DNA from: Hydractinia symbiolongicarpus
Lineage: Eukaryota; Cnidaria; Hydrozoa; Anthoathecata; Hydractiniidae
Direction: 5' to 3'
NCBI RefSeq assembly: GCF_029227915.1
Contig: NC_079880.1
Location: forward strand, 18,000,001-18,064,000
DNA: 64,000 nucleotides
Below are positions 45,112 to 57,605 of this stretch, in pieces (within the stretch, counting starts at the first letter, position 1; each line of letters opens with the position of its first letter). Both the position numbers and the translations under genes were made by a program. The notes under the pieces are model-generated. The model did not search any database and was not told the DNA's origin. It saw only the letters and a list, made by a program, of their open reading frames with translations.

Positions 45112-47429
45112 TGTGATTTCACCTTTCTCAGTTACTTTCTTTTTCCTCTGGCAAGAACAGATGGCCTTGACATGATATCCTGAGCCTTATATCTATGATA
45201 TACCATATTACTATTTTCACAGGCACTTTACACAACACACTCTAAACATTGCTGGGACATTTCAATCTATTGTTATCTTTGTAATCATTCATTAAATACC
45301 AAACAAACCTATATTATTAAGAAACTAGACAGGCTGGATATCATTTTTAAGAAATATTTACTTTGCTCTCCTTCACAGATCCGCTTTGGCAGGCCATTTC
45401 TTGAATAAAACTATGCCAGAGCTACGAAAAGCACCCGCTAAAAAATTACGGTGCTATGGTGTGCGAAAAATCGCACTCGTAAGCAAAATTTACAAGTGCG
45501 ATGTTAATATTTGCAAGTGTGATTCACACTTAACTATTTTTTGTTTACCGTAACGTTATATGTTATTTAAGCTGTATAGAAATGAATTTTTTAAAACGTA
45601 TTAACCACAAGTGCAAGGTTGAAACACTGTTGAACGCGATGATGTGTTGGCAGATTCGCTATATGTTTTTGGCATTAAATATATTTCTTTCCCCTTTTAG
45701 AAAGATTTTTTAAACTTTATTCAACATGTTTTTTCTTTGGTATTACATCACGAAATCATTCGTCCGAAAGCTGTATTAAGGCACATGACACCTAACCTCT
45801 CCCATGTTCTGGTTATATTTAACTTGCATGGGTGGGCACGCTTCTCGCAGTATTCTGTGACGATGAAGGTCGGACCGACTTGTGGCATGCTTCCAAATGG
45901 TCTTCCGTCTTTCATTTGAGTCTCAGTGTAATGCACCAGCCGAGCATAAGAGTGTCGGCATGAAGGAAAGGGTCTGACTTTAAAGTTCTCTATACTTTTT
46001 AAATAAATCAAAGAAATGAATGTTATGTAATCAGCATAATAGCCTTTTTCATCACTAAATAATATTTTAGAAAAAGAAAAAATTCACAAGTGCGATAAAA
46101 AGCACTCGTAAATCTTTTTACGACTGTGCGAGTGAGTGCGCGTGAGATCACACTTGTTTCAATGAATGGCCTGCATTGGTAATTTGCTTCACCAAGTTTT
46201 CCTAATGTCATGTTAGTTTTTTTTAGAATCAGAAAAACGTACATGGCGATGCTTAAAGCAGCTACTAACTCCATCTAAGACAAGTCGCCAAGTATTGCAA
46301 CCATTTTAATCATAAAAAGACTTTAGAAATAATTCCAGTGGATCTTACATCAGAAAAAAAACATCACGGAATTAAGACATAAATTACAGAAATAGGACGT
46401 TTTAGTCGATATCTTTTTTGCTCGACCTTGTTCACTGCATTTTTGCAGTCTTTTCTAGGGATAACTTATAGTCAAAACCATGAAGTTATGCGGCAAGCAG
46501 AGTTGCCAGATCATTACTAGAGCTGTTTGTTTAGATAATTACGTAATTAGGACTGCATACGCTAGCATACTAATAGATAAGTCAGTCTTTTTCAGGAATA
46601 TTTGAGTAGGTGTGCGTTGATTCGCACGTGTAAATCAAGTAACGCCTGCGATGTGAAACGCATATGCAAAGAATGTTACGCCTGCGATACGGGCTCCAAG
46701 GTTATTTTTGCTGCGCAATTATTTTGCGGTAGAAAAGTGGGGGACGTTTTAAATTGTGAACCCCAAACACGATGATCGAGCGTCTACTGGTATAGCGACT
46801 CTCTCAATCTTAACTTCCTTTTCTATATGTCCGAAATAGTATGCATGACTATACTGTCATTTTCATATTTATTGTTTATTTTTCAGGTCATCACAAGCAA
46901 ATAGGCAAAAAATATGCTTTGTTTCCAAATTAAAAAAAAATCTTTATCCACGTGGCTTAAATAAAACTTCAAAATTCATTCAGAAAGATCAGCTACACTT
47001 TAACAAAGTTTTTACAGAAAAATTTATACCGCCCATGGGTTTCGTTTTTACAGGCATAAAGAAAAAATCCATTAAATTCGGACCTGCTATTGTTTCCAAT
47101 TATTTTGTCAAATGAAGAAATTATCTACAATTAAATCCATGATAAAATGTCTATTCCGCCTGTAAGTGCAGTTTTGCAGACTTCCTTTATCCGTGCTCCG
47201 TCGGTGTTCACCTCTGCATTAGTTAAGAATCGCATGGCTGGATTTCTTGTGTAAGACCTGGTTACCAACGACGAAGGGCCAGGCGAAACAGATTTATGTC
47301 TACGTAGTTATTTTAACTAAGTCAGGAGTCAGTGAATTAGCTAGGTTAAACAGGTTGGTTATGCTCGTGGATTAAAAAACACAGGACTATTCAATAATTT
47401 CTGAGATCTAAAAGTGTCCGACCAAGACG
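45112..47429. other. non-coding flank, with a possible 780-bp inverted-repeat element
   Basis: GCAGGCCATTTCTTGAA near 45389 and its approximate reverse complement near 46158-46175 bound a segment with repeated GCACTCGT/ACAAGTGCG motifs near both ends, suggestive of a non-autonomous hAT-like element. No matching target duplication was found. A minus-strand frame inside (45748-46011, with YARLVHYTETQMKDGRPFG) is not recognised. The rest holds nothing I can identify. Confidence 0.4.
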
Positions 47430-47434
47430 GATAA

Positions 47435-47500
<66 letters not shown>
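47430..47500. repeat. TAA microsatellite
   Basis: About 23 TAA units with one interruption, directly before the GGATAGATTTGCATC repeat. Confidence 0.95.
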
Positions 47501-47518
47501 GAATATGCTTTTTCATTT

Positions 47519-47642
47519 TCGGATAGATTTGCATCACTTTTCGGATAGATTTGCATCGTTCGGATAGACTTGCATCGGTACCGGATAGATTTGCATCGCT
47601 ATCGGATAGATTTGCATCGCTATCGGATAGATTTGCATCATT
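47519..47642. repeat. six copies of GGATAGATTTGCATC, spaced 19-22 bp
   Basis: Copies start at 47521, 47543, 47562, 47583, 47604 and 47625. Five contain ATTTGCAT, the octamer bound by POU-family factors, and one has ACTTGCAT. The same 15-mer appears reversed at 62803-62817, and a variant with one change is in every unit of the array at 49.9-51.0 kb. Confidence 0.85.
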
Positions 47643-49859
47643 TCCGGCTGCCGTGTAATTTTTTACATTTCTAAAATGGCACCTTGAGGCGGACGACGAG
47701 CAAGAGCAGATATATAAACTGCTACTGCTTATTTATTTTGGTAAGTAGTACACGAAGGTCATTAGTTGATGTGGACTTTTATATTATTTAGCTAAGCCAT
47801 ACATATATTTGTTTCTGTTCACTGTCAAGTCTTTTAACCTAGCTAGCTAGAGCTAGCTCATATATATATTTCTTTAATCTCGTGGCTACCCACAAGTTTC
47901 TTTATCTCGTTGGTAAATGGAAGCAATTTATATTTATGTTATGTTATCCAGCTAGCTGAGCTGTGCCTCTGGCTTTCAGCTCTAGCTGCTGGATGAGTTT
48001 TGCTAGGAATTGGAAGTGGGTAGGCTGAATGCTTTGAGAAATATATAGCTAGCTAGCTAGCTAGCAATATGGCTAGTAAATGATACTTCAATACTAACTA
48101 GAGCTAGCTATAGAGTTATTCTGTGGCAATATAATGATGACTGAAACATTGTTATCTGTGTATAGATTACTTTAAGCCTGCATACATTTTGTTGAGCATA
48201 CAATTTTTCATAAAATGTGCTTAATCAGTGTAACTATAGACTTATTCTTTCATGTTACCAGTAGAAACCATCATAAGTGGGTCATGTGTACACAAGTTAC
48301 AGTACCGCTTAAATTTATTCTTACGTGTACGCAAAGTTTTCAACCTTGCATAACAAACTCAAATCTACATAATAGAACTTCACATAGAACCTTCACATAT
48401 CTTTTGTTTACATATCAACTTAAGGATACTTTGAGGGTATAAATATATTTTTTTACAAAAAATTTTATGTGTGAGTCTCACTTTGAACATTCTACAAGTT
48501 CTAACGATCACGGTGTGGATATTATCTAAACAAGCTATATTATTCAGCATACTTTTTAAACTTTTTTCGTAGATTTAATGTCGCAAGAAAACCTTTTCCT
48601 TGATCAGTTTTCTTCTAGCGTGTTCTAGAGTCATTTTTTTATTCTGTTTAATTTTACTTTGTTTTGAAAGTTTGTTTGTTTTTTTATACCAACTGACATT
48701 CAGCACAACAGATTTTTTTTTTAACAGGTTATATATATATATATATATCTATTGTAGCAAAGGTCATGTTGCAAAAAACTCTTTTACGAGGAATTTTAGA
48801 TGTTTGTTTTTCACGATGTATACATGACGTAAAATGTCAAAAACTCCCCTCCACTTTGCACACGAGCTCATCGATTCCTGCTGCAAATGACTTTGTCACA
48901 TTTTATGTATATTTTGATTATTTAAAGAAAAAGTGAGGTTAAAACACAAAAGATTCATTTTTTCACATTTTTAAAATGGAAAAAACAAACGACACGCTTT
49001 TTTAAAAAAATGTGACAAAGTATTGTTGCTATGGTAATGCTATAATGATTGATTAATATGACGCAGAAAAAAAATAAAACGGACGGGGAAAAAATTCAAA
49101 TTTTATATTTATATATCCTATAGACAATTTAATTTGCTTTTATATTCAATAAATAATTTTGAAGAAAAAGATAATTTTTGAGAAATAATGAATATACTGA
49201 ATATGTGTCTATACCCTTATAGTATCCTTAATTGTTTTCTATTGTTATCATCATGCGTGAACCATAACAATAAGACATGATGAAGCCTTTTGTTCTTGTA
49301 ACATTCAAGCTAAAAAGCGCTAACGATCACGAAAGCTATTGAAAATTTATGTTTTTTATAATAAACGGACAATAATTTTTTACCACGATTTAGTTTCAAT
49401 TGCTATATTTTATATATAACACAATACAGCGATCTTAAGCTATACTTTCTTTGTGTACCGAAAGATTATGGCACATCTCTATTTTTCTATTTCTTGGTTG
49501 TAAAAGCCAATAAAGTCTAAAAAGGTATGGTTTTTTTGTATATAATTATCTGGAGTAATATTAATCCACTGTTAATTTTTGTTTTTGGCGGGTAACTATT
49601 ATTTCACAGAGCAGAGACTGCTTTGGTAATCTAGGCTTCTACAGGAAAGCTGATCAAATTGAAAGAAAAAAAGCAGTAGCTATATATTTCCTTTCTCAAT
49701 CAGTTAAATTTGTTTTTCAACCTTCAGAAGACACAAGATAGATGGTATTACGATTCATAATTAAAGCATTTACTTTTGTAAATGGAAGACTTCTCCGAAA
49801 TATTGTGACGTTTATATATTTACCATGAAACACTTTATAGTGACCTCAGCCTGTTATAA
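47643..49859. other. non-coding DNA
   Basis: AT-rich with AGCT repeats (about 47845-47875 and 48046-48064) and a TA microsatellite (about 48730-48748). No coding frame has support. Confidence 0.55.
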
Positions 49860-51038
49860 TCTTATTATTATTTTGGATTAATCCAATTAATTATACAATA
49901 TACTGAGTCAATTGTGATATTATTATTCTTTTAGATTTATAGGATAGAATTGCATCACTCAGTATTTGTTCTTCTAGATGTGTGATACGATATACTGAGC
50001 GAGTTTTGATCTTGTTAATATTTTGGATTGATAGGATAGAATTGCATCACTCAGTATTTGTTCAGATAGATATGTGACACCAAATACTGAGTGAGTTGTG
50101 ATCTTATTATTATTATGGATTGAAAGGATAGAATTGCATCACTCAGTATTTGTTCTTATAGATATGTGACACCAAATACTGAGTGAGTTGTGATCTTATT
50201 ATTATTTTGGATTGATAGGATAGAATTGCATCACTCAGTATTTGTTCATATAGATATGTGACACCAAATATTGAGTGAGTTGTGATCTTATTAATATTTT
50301 GGATTGATAGGATAGAATTACATCACTCAGTATTTGTTCTTTTAGATATGTAACAACAAATACTGAGTGAGTTGTGATCTTATTATTATTTTCGATTGAT
50401 AGGATAGAATTGCATCACTCAGTATTTGTTCATTTAGATATGTGACACCAAATACTGAGTGAGTTGTGATCTTATTATTATTTTGGATTGATAGGATAGA
50501 ATTGCATCACTCAGTGTTTGTTCTTAAAGATATGTGACACCAAATACTGAGTGAGTTGTGATCTTATTAATATTTTGGATTGATAGGATAGAATTGCATC
50601 ACTCAGTATTTGTTCAGATAGATATGTGACACCAAATACTGAGTGAGTTGTGATCTTATTATTATTTTGGATTGATAGGATAGAATTGCATCACTTAGTA
50701 TTTGTTCATATAGATATGTGACACCAAATACTGAGTGAGTTGTGATCTTATTATTATTATGGATTGAAAGGATAGAATTGCATCACTCAGTATCTGTTCA
50801 TTTAGATATGTGACACCAAATACTGAGTGAGTTGTAATCTTATTATTATTTTGGATTGATAGGATAGAATTGCATCACTCAGTATTTGTTCATTTAGATA
50901 TGTGACACCAAATACTGAGTGAGTTGTGATCTTATTATTATTATGGATTGAAAGGATAGAATTGCATCACTCAGTATTTGTTCATTTAGATGTGTGACAA
51001 CAAACACTGAGTGAGTTGTGATCTTATTATTATTTTGC
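49860..51038. repeat. 92-bp tandem array, 12 units, each an inverted repeat
   Basis: CACTCAGTATTTG recurs at about 49956, 50048, 50140, 50232, 50324 and so on to about 50968. Each copy is followed about 20 bases later by its exact reverse complement CAAATACTGAGTG. Each unit also contains GGATAGAATTGCATC and GTTGTGATCTTATTATTATT. So every unit can fold as a hairpin with a 13-bp stem. A decayed unit lies at the left edge. Confidence 0.95.
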
Positions 51039-54000
51039 TTGAAATTTCTGTTTTTGTCAAACGAATTTTTTCTGGAGAAAGGACAGAGAACTTCTGGAAG
51101 CTCCTTTATTTTTTTGGAAATAAGTGGCCACTCTGGAGTAACTTAAATACGAGAAGATCAAATAGAATGTAAATTATTAAATGTAGGTTTAGAACTTTTA
51201 CGTTTTATTATCCATATTTTGCAGGTCTGCTTATGCATTTTTTTTCTTCATTTTTTAGTGTACCCTCCAAATGTTTTAACCGTTCATATGGAAATTGGTA
51301 GAACCGTTGGAAATTGTTAAAAATATGTCGCCATTGTTACGTCAGCGTGCAGCAAGATTAATTATACTTGAAAAAAATGGCGTCAAATACTATGACATAT
51401 TGAAAACTGTTTTCAATAAACGAAGAAAGTTTCCAAATTGTTGCATATTTTTTCCATAAAAGCCTTCTTGCTTGTCAACTACAGTGTCCGACCAACAATA
51501 CGTACGAAAACTCATTTGCAATCCTGTTTTTATGCAGCTACTTGTATTATAGGACGACAGATTTATGTAAATTGACAGGTAGACCTAATTGCAACGCACG
51601 ACATGGTCTACAGACGGTATCCTACATTGGAGCAAATTTGTGGGATGTGCTTCCGGTATAAAGGAAGCTGAAAGTATGAACTCATTTTCTTCACAGTCTT
51701 ATTATTTTTATTAGATCTATTTATTTTTATATCGTCAATTTAGCCAAGTGTAGTCGTACTCTTCTATCAAATCCTATACATGACTTCATACAAGAGGTGA
51801 CATTTCCATTTGTATCCTTTTAATTGACGTTAAATAAATTTATGTCTGTTTACTCTGTTATACCTGGGATTCTGTGACACAACTCGGTTGGCACAATTTG
51901 CACGCGTAAATCCAGATGCGACAACGTCAAATGTGTTGAGTCCTCAATGTATTCGTTTAGGAAGTTATAGAGAAAAAAATTGACGAGGATATTAATAGTT
52001 ATTCCTTTCTAGGCAAAATATGAGGCTCAACGCCAAACCAAATAGCTGAATAACACGGCGCGTTTTCGACTTTTAATGTTTCTCAAGCGTCGCGTGTGTG
52101 GATTAAGCAAAACGAATTTTTTAAGGCTGAATCATCTTCCAGGGAACTGATGCGAAATTTCTAGGACGAGTATAAGGGCGAAATTCAAGGGAAACCATCG
52201 ATTTGAAAATCGGTTCTGCTTAAAAACTAGGTGGTACACTCACCTGCAATTGTAAAGTATAAGTGTTTTGATCTTAAGATTTCCTGTTTTACGGGATTTC
52301 CGAACTTAAATGGCAAAAATTTTTGACTTGTGGTGCGACAAGGTGTGTACGTCAGCAATATTTGAAGATGTCATCGTATAATTAGCGTAATATATTAAGA
52401 GCCTCGATTCCATGCTATTAGCCTTTTCGGAATTAGCGCAGCTATACTTAATCTTTTTCGTAAGTGGTGCAAGTTTGACTTTGCCTAACTTACTGTTCTT
52501 GGTAGTGAAGCATAAAAGAAGATCTAAAAAGGAGTTTTGAGAGATTTATTGCTTATCTCGACAGGTTTTCGTCTACATTTGGGCACCAGTATTAAATTCT
52601 AGACCTAGTATCCTGTTATAATTCGCGAATTTCCGAAATACCTTGGATTTGGCATGTTTGGAACTTATATAATTTTGCTATAAAACAAGACTTGAGAGGC
52701 TTAAATGAGATGCTGATATATAAGAAAAAAACATCCCAAGGTAAACTGTAATTCTCTAAAAAGAGTCTCTACATTTTAGCCTTTACATTTTAGCACTTTT
52801 TGTAGGCTTTGCTACCGAGAACGGTGGGTCATTGTCCTGCCTTGCTCCACTTGCGGGAAAATTAAATAAGGCCGTGCTATTCTTAAAACGCGTATTTCAG
52901 TTGAATGGAACCCGTATTTCAGTAGATGTTATACAATAATTTCTATTTAATGGTAGCATAATATCGTAATTAGCTCAATTCCAGGCTATTTCGGTGAGAC
53001 ATTTTAGAATCTATTAAATGCTAAAGTAACGTATTATCGCGACGATATCGATTAAGGACTATTCCAGTAGACGCAAAGTATTTAATTCTTTCAGTAAAGT
53101 CTTAATAATTGAATTCTATCCTCGCAGTAATACTTATAGGACGCAACTACTTTCAGAAGACATCGACCGATAATTCAAATATTTTTTTGCCGCGGTCAAA
53201 AAAAGACGTTTACGTTCACTCAGACTTAAATGAACGGCTTGTTTTGGTTATCGTTACATATTATGTCATCCTATGTTAGATTTTCTACGGGCTAAAGATT
53301 AGTCTCCTTACTAAAACCCGTACTTTGTCTGTCTGAACGTGAGTCGAAAGTCATGTCTGAGGCGATATATTTTTTCACTTTAAGAGAGCGAATTTCGCTC
53401 CCGTGTGTACTAATCGAAGTTTCCACAACGTGTGCTTTCTCTTGAAGAAGATATTCCCTTCTTTTCCAATAAAGTAGTCAGTTTATATTTATTACTTTCT
53501 TCCACGTCCTTGTTTTTTAATCTCTAGCTTGTTTAATCTCCATTTTGCAGGCGCCATCTTGCACATCATTAAACACAAGAGTTGGTTGTTTTGTTTTAGT
53601 TTTGGTTGCTTTGACAATGTTTTCAAAATCGAACGATTTGGAAACATTTGAATGTTCGAATTCTAGTTAAAAAGACTTATAGAGAGAAATTCCTCCGATA
53701 GACGGACAAATTTGTTCTACCAACCGAGATGTTCGAGTTTTCGAGTACTCGAGTTATACTGATTATATTATTGCCCTGTTAAATCTATTCAGGCCAAGGG
53801 AACATTAAAACGGGTAACTCAATGCCGTGGAACCTCCGATAGCTATCTCTTTATCTCTTATACTAATACGGAGCTTTTGTCTGTCTGTCTGTGACTTTTT
53901 CAAAGGCGATATTTTTTAATTTTAAAAAAAGGACGAAATGATGTTTTTAGAAAAGCAGGAAGCAGGTGGTACGGCAAGCATACGGTATAACACGCCCGTT

Positions 54001-54590
54001 ATTAATAGCACTATCTCAAAATGTTTCTAATTTTTTGATATATCAGTGCTTTCATTCATGGTACTGTGCAAATACTTCAGAACCATTACACATTTTGCTA
54101 ATAACACCCATTTACCCCACAGTGCCCTAATATTACCCCTAGTTACGCTCCACATTTTTTTTCGAATTTTCCCCCGTTATCGCTGTTTTTCAAGTATTTA
54201 ATATTTTCCATTTTGTGCGTTCTTGTCAAAATTCATTTAGAATGAGAAAATTAGTGCTATGGGAGATTTTGCGTTTATAACACAAAATAAGCAATAAGAT
54301 AAAAACTATATCATGAATTTTTCCGTCCAAAATTGAGTGTACGTTTTTGAAGGACTGGTAGGTAGACTTTTGTTACTGAATTCAGTCTAGATTTTCTTAC
54401 AATTTTTTCTTGACTAAAGAATTTACTCACGTGCTAATGGTGTGATATGTTTTTGCGTGATAGATATACTGATACATTAGTATTAAAAACTTAATAAAAT
54501 GTTTACGCCAACTTTGAAAAACCTCGCTTGTTTGTCGATTTTTTTCCAGAAGACTTCTTCCAGAACGAGGGCACGTGTCTTTTTGTTACT
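51039..54590. other. non-coding DNA
   Basis: No gene is supported. Two related sequences with ACTAAWACnnGnnCTTTGTCTGTCTG and a following GGCGATAT (about 53307-53370 and 53860-53915) belong to one dispersed repeat. Confidence 0.55.
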
Positions 54591-54597
54591 TACCGTC

Positions 54598-55112
54598 GAT
54601 GTTCGAATAAGCGACCCCTCCCTAAAAACGCCCCTACTCGAATAAGCGCCCCCAGGCGGTTATTTCAGTATGAAATTAGGAACAAAAGAGGGCGCTTATT
54701 TTAAATTTTTATTAATTTATAAAATAGAAAATAGCATTTATAAGTACACAGCTCTCTTTTTTATCTCTATTTGATAGTCAAAATTCATCTCAAAATGGTT
54801 ACGTTTTTCCTTTTTTTTGAGTTTATTGTTTTGAATGATTTCTTTGTTTTCTGTCATAACACTGTACATGGCTGGCACAACAAGTCCAACCTCCCTATTT
54901 CTCTTTCTTTGGCCACACCAAGAAATTGGACATTCTAAAGTGATAATTGGAATGTGTCCGAAAAGTCCCCCTTCGGTGTTACAAATTCTGATATAGAAGA
55001 GGCTGGAAAAGAGATATTTGTTTTAGCAAAAACATTTAAACAATAAAATTTCAATTTTTTAAATAAGCGCTCCCTTATTCGAATAACCGCTACTTTCGAA
55101 TAAGCGCCCTTA
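54598..55112. repeat. inverted-repeat element with TTCGAATAAGCGCCC motifs
   Basis: The left end carries TTCGAATAAGCGACCCCTCC and CTCGAATAAGCGCCCCCAGG, then GGGCGCTTATTTTAAA. The right end carries AAATAAGCGCTCCCTTATTC and TTTCGAATAAGCGCCC. Similar GGCGTTTATAAGAA sequences occur at about 61655-61950. It looks like a MITE family; exact ends were not fixed. Confidence 0.6.
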
Positions 55113-55292
55113 AAATCTTAAAAAATTATTTACGCTATTTTAATCTTGTGTTTTTTAAGGCAAACATTTTAATTGTTGTATATTTTTTTTGTTCTTGGGT
55201 GAGAAATTATGCAATTAGGCCATGGAGGGATACACTGTTGTCAGACGGAAGTGGATTTGTCCATTATCAAATCGATTCTCTCATAGGTATGA

Positions 55293-55500
55293 TTGAATAA
55301 TGAAATACTTCTTATTAAATTAAAGTCAGGCGTCATTTACAAATATAAGTGCATTGTCTGCACCGCCACTTATATAGGTGAGACGTCGCGTCATCGTAAC
55401 AACTGGTATTTGCTAGAGATTAAAGAGAGTTTGTTCATGATAGTCCCCAGTTTAATAACAACATTAGATCTACTCCATTGTATTTATACAATTAGTATTT
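55293..55500 (+). pseudogene. Penelope-like element fragment (GIY-YIG endonuclease and C-terminus)
   Basis: The frame encodes SGVIYKYKC-IVC then TATYIGETSRH, the GIY-YIG core of Penelope-like elements with its preceding zinc cysteines. It then jumps to LLEIKESLF and, after a frame change, SPQFNNNIRSTPLYLYN and a stop, which resembles the usual Penelope C-terminus. About 60 residues between are missing. No reverse transcriptase is present. Confidence 0.75.
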
Positions 55501-57075
55501 AATCTGTAACTATGGTTACTGTTAAACTTGTATATACTTAGGAGAACTTTGTACTTCGTCGCAAATAATGTAGTTTTTTTGTTGTCAAATACTTCTTAGT
55601 TCAGCCAACTGCAAATTCCCTCCACTGCGATGCGATTCATATAAAGAATATTTTTTATATCATATGAAGTATTTATGTATTATACTGAACAGTTCTTTTT
55701 TCTCAATCGTTAGTGTACGTTAGCCCTAATTCATTTGGATTTTTTTATCAAACTATCTCCAGAGAAAACTAATGATAGGGTAATAATGTGATGAAATTTA
55801 GTGAAATGATTAAAATTTATAGGAGCAACAAAATTGCGGCAAACGCTTATGTTACTTTATCTATGACGTCATCAAGATTCCGAAAAATAACGAGAATATA
55901 TGTGTTCACTTAAGTCCTCGAGTTCTGAATCGAAATTTCTAGTTCTAGTTAAACACTCAACTGAGACGAACAAAAGTTATACGATTTTTTATTTTACAAG
56001 GATTCCCAAAGAAGTATATCAATAGTTCTAAATAATGGCTAATAAATCAAGGGCAGGAAGGCCTGGGAACTAATCAATTCACAGCATCTTGTTTAATTAG
56101 ATTTTAGTAAAACTCAGGTAGCTTACTTTATCAATCCATGGTAGCAAGAAAGGTAACATAAGACGGGGAATGTGCCACCCCCTTCGTTGATAAAGGATTA
56201 AGTGAGTTACATAAATTATTTGCGTGATCTATTAAGTTAAATCCACGTAAAAAAAATGAAAAAACTAGAGCCTAAAATGAAAATGAACGAAATCAAAAAA
56301 AAGAAATAAAAAAATAGAGATCCTGTTAGTAATATTTAGTAAGGTAAGGGAGCGAAAAATACTTTTTTTATTAAACTAACCTACAGAAAAATAATATTTC
56401 GCATATATGATCCATGAAACACGCAAATGTTTCAAAAATCCGCAGTTTTTTCATCTCCGAGGGCACGACGGATTCCGCCTCTCCTGCTGGTTTATTCTTA
56501 ATCACTTCTTTTTGCTAGGCTACAAGGTTATGATACCTCTGAGTTGTTATATTTATCTATTTACCACCTGCATACCAAAATTTTAGGTGCCATACCTTTT
56601 AGAGCTTTGGATATTAGTTATTACTTGAACCCACCCCTTAAATTTCTATTAAATACTTATAAACTGGAACTGACAAGTCGCAACACAATTGTATTCCAAT
56701 AAGGGGAATTATTCTTTGAAGTTTGGACACGTGATTAATCCGATTTTCCGATTACTTCAGATTTCACCTGAAATTTTAAACAGAGTATTATAATTTGTTC
56801 TAAAAGTAAAGTAATTGCATTTAAGCAGATAGTGGTATTTTGGACAAATTTCAAGCTTCTGGTGATGTCACAGAAAAAGTGCTGACATAAGCAAGAAGTT
56901 ATTGCTGCCATTTTGATTCTTTTATGACGTGCTATGTTTCAGTGTGCCAAGTTGATCTAATTTGGAAAAGCCTATAAAAAGTTTTGGAGGGGGTGGAATC
57001 CACCCCGCCCCTCCCCTTTCATATGTACAAAAAAACCTGGAGCGAATAGGGTTAAGTAATTATAAGTTGTAGTCA
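55501..57075. other. non-coding DNA upstream of the SET/recombinase locus
   Basis: No coding frame is supported. A pyrimidine-rich stretch ending TCATCACTTATAG at about 57140 could be a splice acceptor for the SET exon. Confidence 0.5.
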
Positions 57076-57605
57076 TTGCTTATTGTAAGAAGTAATGCCT
57101 GTACAATAGGAGCAACAATATCATTATCATCACTTATAGGACATGGTGTATTTTCATGTCAAACGTACAGAAAAGGAGATGCCCTCCTAACATACCGCAG
57201 TGCTTTATTAAGTGCAACTGAGGCAAATGAAAGGGCAATGGCATACGCAGACGACGTTGGCAGTTATTTGTTTTACTTCAAGAACGGTAATAAAGAAAAA
57301 CGCATAGACGGTCCTGGATCGGACTGTGTTGCCAGATTTGTGAATGACTCGCCATCGCAATACGCAAATTGTAAAATGATGTTGAAATTGAGCGACAACA
57401 GACCACATCTTTGCCTGATTGCCGTTAAAGATATATCACCGAATACAGAACTGAGGTACGACTAAGGTGAACTGAAAAAGTTTCTGCCATGCAGAAATAA
57501 CAACAAATATAAAAAGCCATTTAAATTAGTCATGCTAAAAATGAAAACTTCTGAAGAACCGTTTAAAGCTAAAACAACAAAACTGTTACTGCTGGAGAAG
57601 TATTG
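57076..57605 (+). pseudogene. SET-domain methyltransferase module
   Basis: The frame shows GHGVFSCQTYRKGDALLTYR, then DCVARFVNDSPSQYANCKMM (the RFxNDS pseudoknot equivalent of RFINHS) and LIAVKDISPNTELRYD. These are the ordered SET motifs, similar to the KMT5A/SETD8 group. The next codon is TAA where the conserved tyrosine of ELRYDYG is expected, so the domain is cut by one nonsense change. The frame then continues with GELKKFLPCRNN. SET domains transfer methyl groups from S-adenosylmethionine to lysine. The first residues before GHGVF may be intron. Confidence 0.82.

Noticed and set aside
45748-46011. Minus-strand 87-residue frame (KVRPFPSCRHSYARLVHY)
   Set aside because: No family recognised, no splice or start support; possibly part of a mobile element but not callable.
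45390-46175. hAT-type element with GCAGGCCATT ends
   Set aside because: The ends match imperfectly and there is no 8-bp target duplication, so it is mentioned only in the region note.
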